Shown: piece by piece, positions 22,526-34,081 of the stretch | How positions within the stretch are numbered: position 1 is the stretch's first letter | Layout of the letters: the number at the start of each line of letters is the position of its first letter | NCBI RefSeq assembly: GCF_001029265.1 | Contig: NZ_CP011856.1 | Span: 1,301,715 to 1,365,714, forward strand | From: Spiroplasma eriocheiris | GTDB lineage: Bacteria > Bacillota_I > Bacilli_A > Mycoplasmatales > Mycoplasmataceae | Reading direction: 5' to 3' | Length of the DNA: 64,000 nucleotides | The notes under the pieces: model-generated | Seen by the model: only the letters and a program-made list of their open reading frames with translations | The model's database searches: none | Told to the model about the DNA's origin: nothing | Position numbers and translations under genes: made by a program

Positions 22526-22906
22526 TTATTTGTTTAAATAAGCACAACTAAATTTTTTAATATCAAATAATAAATTAACTAATTCTGATCCCGCTTGGGT
22601 AAGATTATACTCAGAATAATGGACATTATTTTTAATAATCACTCGTTTTTCAACAACATTTTGAGCAATTAAATTATTTAAAGATTCGGTCAAAACTTTT
22701 TTTGTACAATCTTTTAAAATATTATGCAATTCATTAAAACCTGTTTGTTGTTTATTTAAAACATTGATAATTTTAATGGCTCATTTTTGCTTAATAATAT
22801 TGATAAAATTATTAATGGTTGTAATATCTTCATCACAACAATTAAAATCACAATTACAAACTAGCGCACAACAAGTTTTTGTGTTAATTTCACACCGCTC
22901 TAACAT
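22526..22906 (-). CDS. HxlR-family transcriptional regulator with cysteine-rich N-terminus
   Basis: A 126-aa winged-helix DNA-binding protein. The HxlR core is visible: IKQKWAIKIINVLNKQQTGFNELHNILKDCTKKVLTESLNNL, then a wing (VIIKNNVHYSEYNLTQAG). The first 24 residues hold seven cysteines at positions 5, 12, 13, 17, 19, 23 and 24, including two CC pairs and a CxC. That suggests metal or thiol/redox sensing (inference; HxlR proteins such as HypR sense through N-terminal Cys). GGGGATGA lies before ATG 22906. It sits upstream of the giant permease genes and could control them. Confidence 0.8.
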
Positions 22907-22971
22907 TTTATCATCCCCACTTTACTAGATTGTTTACATCTTAACTATAACATAAAAGTTTTTAAAATAAA

Positions 22972-22995
22972 AAGGAATTACTCTTGGTAATTCCT
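22972..22995 (-). terminator. Terminator of the PTS gene
   Basis: GGAATTAC / GTAATTCC stem with a 5-base loop followed on the minus strand by TTTTTA; 15 bases after the stop at 23011. Confidence 0.75.
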
Positions 22996-23010
22996 AATTA
23001 TAACTTAGTA

Positions 23011-24936
23011 TTATTTACCTGAAATTCTTGATAGTTCTTTTGAAACTGATTCAACATAAACCCCCACAATAACATGGAGACCTTTATTTTTAGCAGTTAA
23101 AACAACCCCTGGAACTCCGGTTTTTTTAATTGTATCAACATCAACTTTCGTATTATCTTCAACAGTTAAACGTAATCTTGTCATACAGTTATCCACTTTA
23201 ACTAAATTATCATGTCCAATTGCATCATAAATAATTTGGGCCATTTTTGTAGAACCTTGCGGATCTTTTGCTAAGTCAATACGAGTAATTTCTCCGCTAG
23301 CATTAACTGGCGCTGTTCCGGCTGATACTGATGCGGCTTGACTGCCAACTGTCGCAGTTGCCATTTTAGCTTCTTGTTTTGCTAATTTTTTTTCAGCATG
23401 TGTTTTCACAACTTTGCCTAATTTTTTAGCAATTTCAGCCGCTTCGTCTTCACGTCCTGGAGTAACTAAGTTTAATTTTTTAATTAAGTATTTGAAACTA
23501 AAGAAGTAAGCAGCCCCTTGGATAATTCCAATTGGTAAAATCATTAATGGGTTACCAATTACTTTATAGGCACTGTTTTGAAGTGCTCCTGAAATTGTTG
23601 ACATATCTCATGATGTTTTAATTGAAATTGCTCAGTCAACAAATCCGGCACTAAATCCAAATCCTGAACGAATTCCCATTCCAACTGTTAACGCTGCGAA
23701 TGCCCCTGTTAAAAAGGCGTGAATTCCTAATAATAATGGTGCTAAGAAAATAAATGAGAATTCAATTGGTTCAGTAACCCCCGTTAAGAATGAAACTCCG
23801 GCCGCTGAACCTAAAATTCCGGCAATTTCGGCACGTTTAGTTTTATTTTCAATTGATAAAATCATTGCCGCACAGGCTGCTGGTAAACCAAACATCATCA
23901 TTGGGAAGAATCCTGCTTGGAAGATACCACTTCCCCCCGCTAATCCAAATTCCGAGTTAGCATACATTTTTCCTAAAAAGGCATTAATATCCCCATTAAT
24001 AGTTGTTGTAATACCTGTGTCATTTCAACCAGTAATTGCTGCTAAGTGACCATCAGGTGTTAAGGTATATTGTGCTCATTGCAATGTTCCATCTACAATT
24101 CTTCATAAGGCAAATCCTTCTAAAGTCATTAAGTGCCCTGAAATTGGTTGTTGGAACCATAAGTATGTGTTTAAAACTTGGTGTAATCCAAATGGAATTA
24201 ATAAACGGTTAAAAATTCCATAGAAGAACGCTCCCAGAGGTGGAATCGCTCCTAAACCATATCCTAAATATTGAAGAACTAATTGGAATCATGGTCAAAT
24301 TGCGGCTACAACAAATGATCCCCCTAAGAAGAATAAGGCTGTTACCATTGGTACAAATCTTCTTCCTGAAAAGAACCCTAAAGCAGCTGGTAATTTAACA
24401 TCTTGGTAACGGTTATAAATTAACGCTACACAACAACCTGATAAAATACCACCAAAGACTCCCATGTCAATGTTATATTTAGCCCCATAACCACCAGGTA
24501 GTTTTTGACTAAAGTCAAAGACATATAAAATCCGTGAGTGTTGCACTGCTCATTGTTCACCATTTCCAAAGTTCCCAATTGGAGCATTTCCTAATAATAC
24601 ATTGTTATAGTATCATTGGGGAATAACGCCCATTAAGCCAGTTAGCGCAAATCAACCAAATAAAGCAACTAACGCTGCTTCACCCCGGAAGTCTTTTGAC
24701 ATCCCAAATCCTAGCCCAACTGCGAATAAGGGTGCTAAATTACCAACTGCAGCATTCCCAATGGCGGATAGAATTGATCCAATGTATCATAACCCTGATA
24801 AGTTACCATTTTGGGTCAATGCGGAATTAATACTTGAGTCAGTCATAATTCCACCAATCCGCAACATTAAAGCAGCAATCGGCAATACAACAATTGGGAA
24901 TTGCAAGGCTTTTCCTAATTTTTGCAAATATTGCAT
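23011..24936 (-). CDS. nagE: PTS N-acetylglucosamine-type transporter, EIICB
   Basis: A 641-aa membrane permease that imports and phosphorylates a sugar. The IIC part (residues 1-400) starts MQYLQKLGKALQFPIVVLPIAALMLRIGG and has FSGRRFVP, GLHQVLNT, FFPMMMFGLPAA and the substrate-site motif GVTEPIEF. A TPGRED linker leads through a charged region (445-520) to a IIB domain with the phosphorylated cysteine in DNCMTRLR. The GLHQVLNT, GDINAF and TPGRED segments fit NagE better than PtsG as I recall them. No IIA domain is present, so a separate EIIA is needed. GGAG lies before ATG 24936. It lies 60 bases after a small membrane gene and below an RpiR regulator gene. UGA-Trp codons are present. Confidence 0.85.
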
Positions 24937-24996
24937 TTTTACTTTTCTCCTTTCATAACTTTTAACAAATAATTTCTTTAATCAAAAAAGACTAAA

Positions 24997-25320
24997 TTAA
25001 GTGGCTAACTTAATAATAGTAACTATTCCTACAACAAAGGCAATGGCAAATAACGATGCTAAGATTAAAAAAATATTACCTTTAATTTCAGCAAGGATTC
25101 CTCGTTCTCTTGCTATTTTCATGGTTTGATCACGTTGAAAGCGGATGTGATTTTTTCACCAAAAAAAATGAAGCAATATCAAAATAACAGCAATGACAAA
25201 AGAAACCCCAATAACTCATCCTCAAATTACCATTTGGGTATGATGATCAACATTATTGGATGTATCATTACTACTGTTATTTTCAGCTAACAAAAACAGA
25301 ATACTGATAAATCGTTGCAC
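24997..25320 (-). CDS. Small membrane protein upstream of the PTS gene
   Basis: A 107-aa protein: hydrophobic N-terminus (MQRFISILFLLA), a Ser/Asn/His linker, a strong membrane helix (about residues 31-53, WGWVIGVSFVIAVILILLHFF), a basic cytoplasmic loop (KNHIRFQRDQTMKIARERG), and a second helix (about 84-104). The start is a GTG with only a distant GAGGGG, so the exact start is uncertain. UGA-Trp is used three times. Co-directional with the PTS gene 60 bases downstream, so probably in the same transcript. Function unknown. Confidence 0.6.
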
Positions 25321-25453
25321 TTTTGTTACTTACCCCTCACTGTAAAAAATATATTTCATTAAAGAAATCTACCTATATGATACAACTACTTCGGTAAAAT
25401 TAAATTTCAAAATAATCGCATATAGAAAATAATTCCATATTTTTTTAGGTATC

Positions 25454-25472
25454 TTTGAAAATGAATTTCAAA
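25454..25472. promoter_or_regulatory. Inverted repeat, candidate RpiR operator
   Basis: TTTGAAA (25454-25460), 5 bases, TTTCAAA (25466-25472), a perfect palindrome. TGAAA/TTTCA palindromes are typical of RpiR/MurR-type operators. It lies between the regulator gene and the small membrane protein-PTS pair. Confidence 0.45.
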
Positions 25473-25508
25473 AATTTTATAATTTTTTAGAATTTTAAAA
25501 AATTATTT

Positions 25509-26375
25509 TTAAGATTTTTTATCCAGTTTCCGCCAAGGTTTAACCATTTCACCAGCTCTGGCGACTGCACGTTCAGCCCCAGGATATTTTTTTAATAATT
25601 GTGAATAAATAATATCAACAATTAGTAATTCGGAAACTTTTGCTGACATTGTGTTAAATTTATAATCACCATCATAAGTTTTGAACTGGATAATATTATC
25701 AATAATATTTTTAAATTCACTATGCTCATTAGCAGTAATTAAAATAACCCGTAAATAATTAGCTAAACTTACCCGAATAATTTCCCGAATTTCATTTGTT
25801 GTTCCAGATGTTGAAATTAAAATAATAAGATCCTCTCTGGTTAAGGCTGACATATTTGCAATATGGACATGAATATCCTGGCTTAAAATTGCCGGAATGC
25901 CAATTTTATTTAAGTTTGAGGCTAATTCAAAGCAAGGAATTCAAGATGAACCAACCCCAAATAATAAAACTTTCCGGCTTTTAATAATATCATCAACAAC
26001 TTTATTAATTCGCTCATGGTCAAGTGAATCAACTGTCTGGTTAATTGCATAAATATAATAAATCCGGTTATTATTAATATCACCAACTAGTTCATTATTT
26101 AAGGATAAAGAATAATTATATTTAATAAAATTATTACGTTCATAAATATATTGCTGTAATAATTTTAAGGAATGATAACCAACTTTTTTAACAAAACGGG
26201 TAATCCCAGATACAGAAACATTTGCTTTGATAGCAATTTCATTAATTGTATGCGTTGTAAAGTAATTAGGATTTTCATTAATAAAATTAAAAATTGCGTT
26301 TTCAACATTTGTTAATTTAGTTCGATCAAATTCTAAAATATTGAATTGCTTCATTTTATTGTTATTGTTTACCAT
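25509..26375 (-). CDS. RpiR/MurR-family transcriptional regulator
   Basis: A 288-aa regulator. The N-terminal HTH (about residues 20-80) contains INEIAIKANVSVSGITRFVKKVGY. The C-terminal SIS sugar-phosphate-binding domain contains LLFGVGSSW (about 143) and the ligand loop LIILISTSGTTNEI (about 181-194). Family members sense a phosphosugar such as N-acetylmuramate- or N-acetylglucosamine-6-phosphate. One UGA separates the two visible halves and is read as Trp. AAGGAAG precedes ATG 26375. The position upstream of the nagE-like PTS gene suggests it controls it. Confidence 0.92.
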
Positions 26376-26489
26376 CTTGATTCTTCCTTTTTACTAACTT
26401 TGTTTAAGGGTTAACTACTTATTTTATTGTAATTAAAAAAAAAAAAAAAAGCAATCTGCCCGCCTACTATTAAATTTAATAAACTTAAA

Positions 26490-26530
26490 AACAAATTAAA
26501 AATCAAGTTACCAATAATGGAAACTTGATT
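26490..26530 (-). terminator. Terminator of the P-type ATPase operon
   Basis: AATCAAGTT / AACTTGATT stem (26501-26530) with a 12-base loop followed on the minus strand by TTTAATTT. Confidence 0.7.
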
Positions 26531-26539
26531 AATTATTAA

Positions 26540-29197
26540 TTATTTTTTAATTAAATGACGAATTTGTCCATATAAGATAATTCCGACTAAAGGAACACAC
26601 ATCATCGCTAAGGAAACTAAACTCATCTGTCACGACAACGTTGGTGGTGTAGAATAAATCACACCAGTTGGATCATTTAAGAAAATTTGATTTAAACCAG
26701 GAATGTAAACAATCATAAAGTTTAAAATTAAGGTCAAAAATATTGAACCTAGTAAGTAATAATTTAATTTATGTTTTTGATGATATTTTATTTTGTAATT
26801 TGGTAAACGTATTGCATATACATAAATCGCCGGAGCACAAGTCATTACTAGCACCGCTGCTATTTTGGCATCGGCATTACTATCAAACACTTCGCGCCCA
26901 ATAAAGAAGGTTGCAATAACACTAGCTGCTGTAATGAAACTAATAAAGAATAATGTTAGCAGTTCATGGGAGAAGAATGATTCTTTTTTATTTCGCGGCT
27001 TATCGAGCATTAAACTACCATCATTATGGTCAAGACCAATTGGAATCGCTAATAAAGTTTCAATAATTAAGTTAAACCATAGAATATTTACTGATTCAAA
27101 AGGTTTAATGGTTGTGATAATTGAAATCAATAAAAATGCTAGCACCTGGGCAATATTAGCAGAAATAACAAAAATGATTGCCCGTTTAATTTTTTGATAA
27201 ACATTACGGCCTTCTTCAACCCCTTTAATAATAGTTGAAAAGTTATCATCTTGTAAAATAATATTGGCCGCTTCTTTTGACACATCAGTACCAGTAATTC
27301 CCATCGCAACGCCAATATCAGCTTTACTTAAACTTGGTGCATCATTAACACCATCACCAGTCATTGAAACTACATAATTTAGTTCTTGTAAGCACTCGAC
27401 AATTCGGGTTTTATGTTCAGGGTTAACCCGAGCAAATACATTTACAGTTTTTAACTTTTCTTTTAACTGATCATTATCAATACTATCAATTTGATGACCA
27501 TTCATTACATTTTCTTCGGAATCAACAATTTTTAATTGTTGTGCAATTGCAAAGGCTGTAACTTTATGATCACCAGTAATCATTACCACTCTAATCCCCG
27601 CATGGTGGGCTTTTTCAATTGCGACAATTGCTTCGGGGCGGGGTGGATCAATCATACCAACCGCACCTAAGAAAATCAAATCACTTTCCAGCGGAGAGTC
27701 ATCTTGTTCTTTGAACGCAAATGCTAATACCCGTAACGCTTCATGGGATAATTTCATTGCTTCCGAATGAACGATTTTTTTAAGTTCTGCTGTTAACGGA
27801 ATGATTTTTTCATCTAAATATATTTTTGTACAGCGTTCTAATAGTTGGTCGATTGCCCCTTTGGTGTAAACAATTTTTTTATTATTAACTTTATTAACAG
27901 TTGTCATTAATTTACGGTCAGAATCAAAGGGGATTTCATCCACCCGTTTATATTTTTTTCTTCATTCGGTTTCACGAATCGTAATTGCTCTTGTAAAGTC
28001 AACTAAGGCAATTTCAGTGGGATCACCAATTTTTTCTTTTTTCTCATTAATAGCATCGTTACACAATGTTAAACAATTAATAAAATGCTGGTGGTGGGGG
28101 CTTTCTTTATGATGTTTATAAGCATTTGCTTTTAAGATATTATTATCAATAATAACTTCTTTCACCGTCATTTTATTTTGGGTTAACGTTCCGGTTTTAT
28201 CCGAACAAATAATATTGACAGATCCCAAAGTTTCCACCGCATCTAATTTTTTAACAATAACATTAACATTTGACATTCTTTTAGTTGACAATGACAAGAT
28301 AACAGAAACAATCACCATCAACGACTCAGGAATAACTGCAATTGCAATAGTAACCGAAGTCATCATGTTAACTGGTCAATCATTTTCATCCATAAAAAAG
28401 AAGAAAACGAAAACCGCAATTGCTAAAATAACAGCAAACGCTGAAACTCATTTTGTTAATTTTGCTAACCGTAGTTGCAGTGGTGTTTTATTTTGTTTTG
28501 TTTCCGAAACACTTTTAGCAATTTTCCCAATTTCACTATCAACAGCATTAGCCACCACAACCCCAATTGCTCGACCATTGGTAATAAAAGTTGACATAAA
28601 AGCAATGTTATGTTGCTCAGCTAACACTAATTTATCTTTATTAATAATTTTACTATTTTTTTCAACAGGAACTGACTCTCCGGTTAAAGCTGATTCATCA
28701 ATTTGTAAATTACTTGCTTCAACAAGACGGATATCAGCCGGGATGTATTTACCTGCCTCTAAAATAACAACATCCCCAACTACTAATTCAATAGCTAGGA
28801 TTTCAACAATTTCACCATCCCGTTTCACAACCGCCATGGGAATTGTTAATTGCTGGAGTGCTTCTAAAGATTTGCGCGCCTTCATTTGCTGAATTGTTTG
28901 AATTAAAGCATTGATAATAACAATTGCCATAATCACAATAAAATCAATAAAATCAATGTGTTGATTAATAATGCGCTCAACAACAATTGAGATCACTCCG
29001 GCAACAATTAAAATTAATGATAATGGTTCAATTAACGCTAGTAAAAAAATTAAACTTCAATGGCGATTTTTAGTCTTTACTAATTCATTCTTACCATTTT
29101 TCTTTAATTTTGCTTGGGCCTGTTCGGTTGTTAGCCCCTGTTCAATACTTGTTTCTAACTCTTGTTCTAATTCTTCTTCTGTTTTGTTAAATCACAT
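26540..29197 (-). CDS. P-type cation-transporting ATPase (Ca2+-type)
   Basis: An 885-aa ion pump of the P2 type. The N-terminal cytoplasmic domain (WFNKTEEELEQELETSIEQGLT) is followed by the first helix pair, the actuator motif ALTGESVPV (about residue 175), the phosphorylation site IICSDKTGTLTQ (about 330), the nucleotide-binding domain, the hinge GDGVNDAPSLSKADIGVAMG (about 600), and six C-terminal helices ending LYGQIRHLIKK. These are the marks of PMR1/SERCA-like Ca2+ pumps; the ion is inferred. Three long pieces joined by UGA-Trp codons. It starts 22 bases after the stop of the DUF2130 gene, so they form an operon. Confidence 0.92.
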
Positions 29198-29219
29198 TTT
29201 TTATATCGCCCCTCTCCTT

Positions 29220-30338
29220 TTAATTTAGTTTTAAACTAGCAATTAAGTTTAAAATATTACTTTCAATATCACTATTAATAGCCAATAATTCACCATAAGT
29301 TTTGATAAAAGTATTATTTAAAGTGGTTAATTTTTTATTAGCATCCGTTAGTAATTCATTAATCTTTTTAAAAAGTGCACGAAATTCAGGGGAATTAATT
29401 TTTTGGTAAATTTCAGTTTTTAAATCATATTCTTGCTGATTAGTAATTTTTATTTTTTCAGTTTCTAAAACTAGTTTTCGTAAGAGAATAAATAATACAC
29501 GTGCTGCTTCGAAAGTACAGACAAATAATCCCGGATTGTTATCAATTTCTTTGATATATTCACCATTGTTTCTTCACTCCGCAGGAATATTACGAGCAAT
29601 AATAGCTCCAAATTGTAAATTACGATTGTTGATATCCTGAATAAACTTGGTAATATAGTTGGTTTGGAAAGTATCAACATCCTTAATTTCATAATAAATT
29701 TCTTCAAATTTATGATTACTAATTTTTACTTGGTGAACAATATCCGCCCCGTTTTTACCCGGATTAACACGCTCAATAACATCACCATATTGCTCAAATT
29801 GATTAGTTAAAAAATCTGCAAAATCTTTTTCTGATTGGTTTCCTTTATTTTTGACATTTGTTAAAATCCGGATCTGTTCATTCAACTGATTAACTTTATC
29901 GTGATATTCTTTGGTAGCTTGTTCATAACGGTAGTCAAAATTTTTTTGAAGGGAATCTGTCAAAGTATCTTTTAAGTTATTAAATGTTTGCATCAATTCG
30001 GTATAATTCTTTCTCTCATTTGCTAAATCTGCCTGGTGAGTTTTTTGCGTTTCTTGAAAATGAATATTAAGTTGGCTTAAAGCACTTAACTGTTTATGGA
30101 ATTCTTTTTCTTTTTCATGAAATTCATTTGTGATTTTTAAGCGTAAGTTTTCCTCTTGTTCTTTAGCTTTAATAATTAATAAATCATTGTATTCAGCTTT
30201 TAATTTTAATTGACTAGCTTCTAACTTTTCTTTTACTTCTTGATTAATAAAAGCTTTAATATGTTCATCTTTTGCTAAATCCAATTTTTGTAAATCAATT
30301 GTTTTTCCACAATGAGGACAAGTTATTTTGTAATCCAC
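29220..30338 (-). CDS. DUF2130 family protein
   Basis: A 372-aa soluble protein with an N-terminal half zinc-ribbon (CPHCGKTI, residues 7-14), a long coiled coil (about 40-175) and a conserved C-terminal domain containing NVKNKGNQSEKDFADFL, NPGKNGADIVHQV and IKDVDTFQTNYITKF. The last is the DUF2130 core, thought to be a nuclease-like fold (PD-(D/E)xK: the D in GADI and ExK in YEIKDV are visible). Substrate unknown. The start is GTG 30338 behind AGGAG. It overlaps functionally with the P-type ATPase operon, 22 bases upstream of it. Confidence 0.85.
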
Positions 30339-30409
30339 AATTTTAATTCTCCTTTGCTAACTCCCACATCACATCTATTATATAAATTATATCTTAATAA
30401 CAAATAAAT

Positions 30410-30437
30410 AAAAAAACAATGTTCTAAAACATTGTTT
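30410..30437. terminator. Bidirectional terminator after budA
   Basis: AAAAAACAATGTT / AACATTGTTTTTT, a 12-13-bp stem with a 3-base loop, flanked by A and T runs; overlaps the end of the budA stop region. Confidence 0.75.
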
Positions 30438-30439
30438 TT

Positions 30440-31165
30440 TTATCCTCGGTGCCGTTCAGAAGCATGAATTTCTGCTTGTAAATTTTCATTTTCTAAATCC
30501 GCAGATAAATATTCTTCATTGGTTGGTAACACTAAAAGTGTTGTCGTTAAATAAGAAATTTCAACAGTGGGATTTACTAATTGAAAATTGAAAACATGTC
30601 CACCTTTAGTTTTACTATCATCTAAAAAATGTAAATGGTAGTTATGAACCCCAATTGTGTTAGCAAATTCAGGAGTTCAAAAACCAGCTAAGGTACCCTG
30701 CAAGTTTTCAAATTTAGCAACTCCCTGATCTTTAGTTGCATTAATTAAAGTTGGATATGGTTTTTCTTGATATGCCACTGTTCTTGTTGAAATTTCTTCA
30801 AAATAACCATTAACTTTTAAAGCATAAAAGATGTTTTTACTAGGAAAATGTTCACTAATAATTGCTTCTAACTCTTCTAGAGTAACTGTTTTTTCCAAGG
30901 TAAATGTTTTATCCGTTTTGAAAAAACTTAACGAAGCAAAAGATGAAGTTCAATCAGGTTTAACATTATGCACACTACCATCGGCTTTTAATTGATAGGC
31001 TTTTCCATCTAAAACAATTAATTCCCCATCTAAATGGTCAAAAGTTCCTAACCCAAAATCTCCATGTTTTAATAATTCTTTGAAAGTAATTGAACCATCA
31101 TAGTTTCCCGCAAATAAACTAGCAATTGTTGAATATTGATATAATTGAGAATAATTTTTTTTCAT
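30440..31165 (-). CDS. budA: Alpha-acetolactate decarboxylase
   Basis: A 241-aa cytoplasmic enzyme that converts acetolactate to acetoin. The start [24 protein letters not shown], the FGLGTFDHLDGELIVLDG block, and the zinc site HLHFL .. GGHVFNF (about residues 190-207) are diagnostic. The ATG at 31165 shares one base with the alsS stop (TAATG), so translation is coupled. With AlsS it forms the pyruvate to acetoin route, which consumes acid and pyruvate. UGA is read as Trp. Confidence 0.93.
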
Positions 31166-32832
31166 TAGTAAATTTCCTTATCAAGTAATGTTTTAGCTAG
31201 TAAAATATTATCTTTATAATCAACCGGAATATCAACAATAACTGGTTTGTTAGCAGCTAATGCTTGTTCTAACACGCTTTGCAGTTCACTGGGGTGATTA
31301 ACACGCAAACCGATAGCTCCGAAACTTTCAGCATATTTAACAAAATCAACTGGTCCCAGTTCTACTGCAGAAGTACGGTTGTATTTCATGTTTTGTTGGA
31401 AGGCCACCATATCAAAATAACCATCATTTCAAATTAAGTGGACTAGTGGTAAATTTAATCGCACAGCAGTTTCTAACTCCATTGCCGAAAATAAGAATCC
31501 TCCATCTCCTGACATTGAAACTACTTTTTCTCCCGGACGAACTAAACAAGCAGCAATCCCTCATGGTAAAGCTACTCCTAATGTTTGCATTCCATTACTA
31601 AATAACAATCTTCGTGGTTCATATGAACGGAAGTGACGAGCCATTCAAATATAAATTGAACCAACGTCAACGGCTACTGTAACCTTATCATCAATTAAAG
31701 CACGGAGAGTATTGATAATATGTAAAGGATGAGTTAAGTTACTATCACTCGTACTCTTAACATTTTGGCTAGCCATTAATCTAGTGTGTAAATCATTTAA
31801 TATTTTATCTTCTGTTGGGTTTAATGTTAATCCTTCAAATTTATCAATAAATTTATTTAGAGTAGCTGGTAAATCTCCTATTAACTCTAATTCTGGTTGG
31901 TAATAATTATCAATATCCGCAATTACTTCATCAATATGAATAATTTTTGATTTTTTATCATGATTTCATACAACAGGATCATATTCAATCGGATCATAAC
32001 CAACCGCAATTACTAAATCTGATTGGTCTAATAAAATATCTCCTGGTTGGTTTTTAAATAAACCAACACGACCATAAAAACAAGTTTCTAATTCTCGGGA
32101 AATTACTCCGGCTGCTTGGAAAGTTTCCACAACTGGAATTTTTGTTTTTGTTAATAATTTACGAATTACTGTTGTTACTTCTCGACTTGACGAACGCATT
32201 CCTAACAATAAAACTGGCAATTTTGCTTTTTTAATTTCTACTATTAACTGGTCAATTTTTGATTCCTCAGCTGGTCCTAAATCATGCTTATTAAAAGGCA
32301 GAATTGCGGTTTCTTTTAAATCAGTCGCATTAACAATATCTTGGGGCAAAGAAACAAAAGTGGCTCCTTTCCGTGGTGACGTTGCTTCCCGAAAGGCGTT
32401 AACCAAGGCTTCTGAAATATTATCGGGGTGCACTACTTCTTTACTATATTTAGTAATTGGGGCAAATAATGCCGCATTATCCATTGATTGATGGGTTCTT
32501 TTTAAACTATCAGCTCGGGAAACATTCCCGGCAATCGCAACGATTGGGTCTCCTTCCGCATTCGCAGTAACTAAGCCAGTTGCTAAATTAGAAGCACCTG
32601 GTCCACTGGTTACCAAAACAACTCCTGGCTTCCCAGTAATTCTTCCAATTCCGCCGGCAATAAAAGCAGCATTTTGTTCATGACGAGTTAAGATTAATTT
32701 TGGTCCCCGATCTAATAAGACATCAAAAACTTTATCAATTTTGGCACCAGGGATACCAAAAATATATTCAACATTTTGGTTAATTAAGGTATCAACAACA
32801 ATATCGGCACCGGTAATTTTTTTATTTTCCAT
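31165..32832 (-). CDS. alsS: Acetolactate synthase, catabolic type
   Basis: A 555-aa thiamine-diphosphate enzyme that joins two pyruvates to acetolactate with loss of CO2. Seen: the N-terminal cofactor glutamate region [19 protein letters not shown]...[32 protein letters not shown], and the C-terminal metal/ThDP motif [15 protein letters not shown]...NDGYF. The length and lack of a regulatory subunit fit catabolic AlsS. GGAGGAATA lies before ATG 32832. First gene of alsS-budA; no branched amino-acid synthesis genes nearby. UGA-Trp occurs between the two main open segments. Confidence 0.95.
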
Positions 32833-32862
32833 ATTATTCCTCCTTCTTCTAATTTAATTTTA

Positions 32863-32891
32863 ATTATAGTCTTAATTATTTTTACTTTAAA
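32863..32891 (-). promoter_or_regulatory. Promoter of alsS-budA
   Basis: TTTAAA (32891-32886), 17-base spacer, TATAAT (32868-32863) on the minus strand, 30 bases before the start codon. Confidence 0.55.
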
Positions 32892-32938
32892 CTTTATGGT
32901 TTATAATTTTAAAATAAAAATAATTAACGAAAAGAAAA

Positions 32939-32969
32939 CATTTTTACCAAAATTATTTTAGTAAAAATG
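32939..32969 (-). terminator. Terminator after fba
   Basis: CATTTTTAC / GTAAAAATG stem with a 13-base loop followed on the minus strand by TTTTCTTTTC. Confidence 0.7.
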
Positions 32970-32989
32970 CCTCCGCTAAAATTTAATTC

Positions 32990-33880
32990 CTAAGCTTTAC
33001 CTTTGCAACCAAATCAACCAGTTAATTCACTAAAAGTTTCTTTAATTGCTTCAACACCGGGATGTAATAATTTACGAGGGTCAAATCCTTTACCATTTTC
33101 TGGTTTATCTTTACCTTCTTCAATATATTTTCTTGTGGCTGCCGCAAAAGCAATTTGTAATTCAGTATTAACATTGACTTTACTAATTCCTAATGAAATT
33201 GCTTTCATCACTTGGTCTTGGGGAATTCCACTACCCCCATGTAATACCATTCCAATTTGAGCTGCCGCTTGAATTTTTTCTAGTGCATCAAAATTCAATC
33301 CTTTTCATCCTTTAGGATAAGGTCCATGAATGTTTCCAATTCCAGCGGCTAAAAAACTAACTCCTAAATCGACCATTTTTTTAGCTTCGGCTGGATCACC
33401 AATTTCACCGGCTCCAATAACCCCGTCTTCTTCACCGCCAATTGTTCCAATTTCAGCTTCCACTGAAACTTCATGAGCATTCGCATAGGCAATAACTTCT
33501 TGGGTATTTTTATAGTTTTCTTCAAATGGATGATGACTTCCATCATACATTACTGACGAAAATCCCGCGTCAATCGCTGCTTTACAGCTTTCGACTGATT
33601 GACCATGATCTAAGTGTAATGCAACAGGAACAGTTATGTTTAAAGAATCTAATAAATTAGTTACCATTGCTTCAACAACTTTAAATCCTCCCATATATTT
33701 GTTTGCACCTTCTGATACCCCTAAAATAATTGGAGTGTTAGTTGCTTGGGCCACTTCTAATAATGCTTTTGTTCATTCTAGATTATTAATGTTAAAATGA
33801 CCAACAGCATATTTATTTTGATGAGCTTTGTCAACCATTCCTTTAGCATTTACTAATCTTGCATGATATTTTCTTGCCAT
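32990..33880 (-). CDS. fba: Fructose-bisphosphate aldolase, class II
   Basis: A 296-aa zinc-dependent glycolytic enzyme that splits fructose 1,6-bisphosphate into two triose phosphates. Zinc and phosphate motifs are VALHLDHGQS (about residue 83), EAEIGTIGGEEDG, GNIHGPYPKG and LHGGSGIPQDQV, followed by ISKVNVNTELQ. GGAG lies before ATG 33880. Two UGA-Trp codons (one in GWKGL). Monocistronic with its own terminator. Confidence 0.97.
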
Positions 33881-34046
33881 ATTGTTTTTTCTCCTTCTAT
33901 ATATTTAACTTTAACATTAATATTATAAACCTTTTGCCTAATAAATCTCGGGAAAAAATAAGAATTAACAAAGTTTTAAAAAATATCACATATTTTTCAA
34001 AACTTTCCAAATAAAATTAAAAAATTATTGCTTTTTTGGGGAAAAA

Positions 34047-34075
34047 TTACACACTTTTACAAAATATGTTATCAT
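34047..34075 (+). promoter_or_regulatory. Promoter for the first tandem small RNA
   Basis: TTACAC (34047-34052), 17-base spacer, TATCAT (34070-34075). Confidence 0.45.
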
Positions 34076-34081
34076 AAAGAC

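Noticed and set aside
26435..26450. A run of 16 A as a phase-variable promoter element.
   Set aside because: It lies upstream of the minus-strand regulator start by 60 bases, but no promoter spacing or relation to a surface gene is evident; could simply be a homopolymer.
28215..28892. A 225-codon open frame on the plus strand.
   Set aside because: It is antisense to the P-type ATPase, whose conserved motifs (TGES, DKTGT) fix the true frame; no ribosome-binding site.
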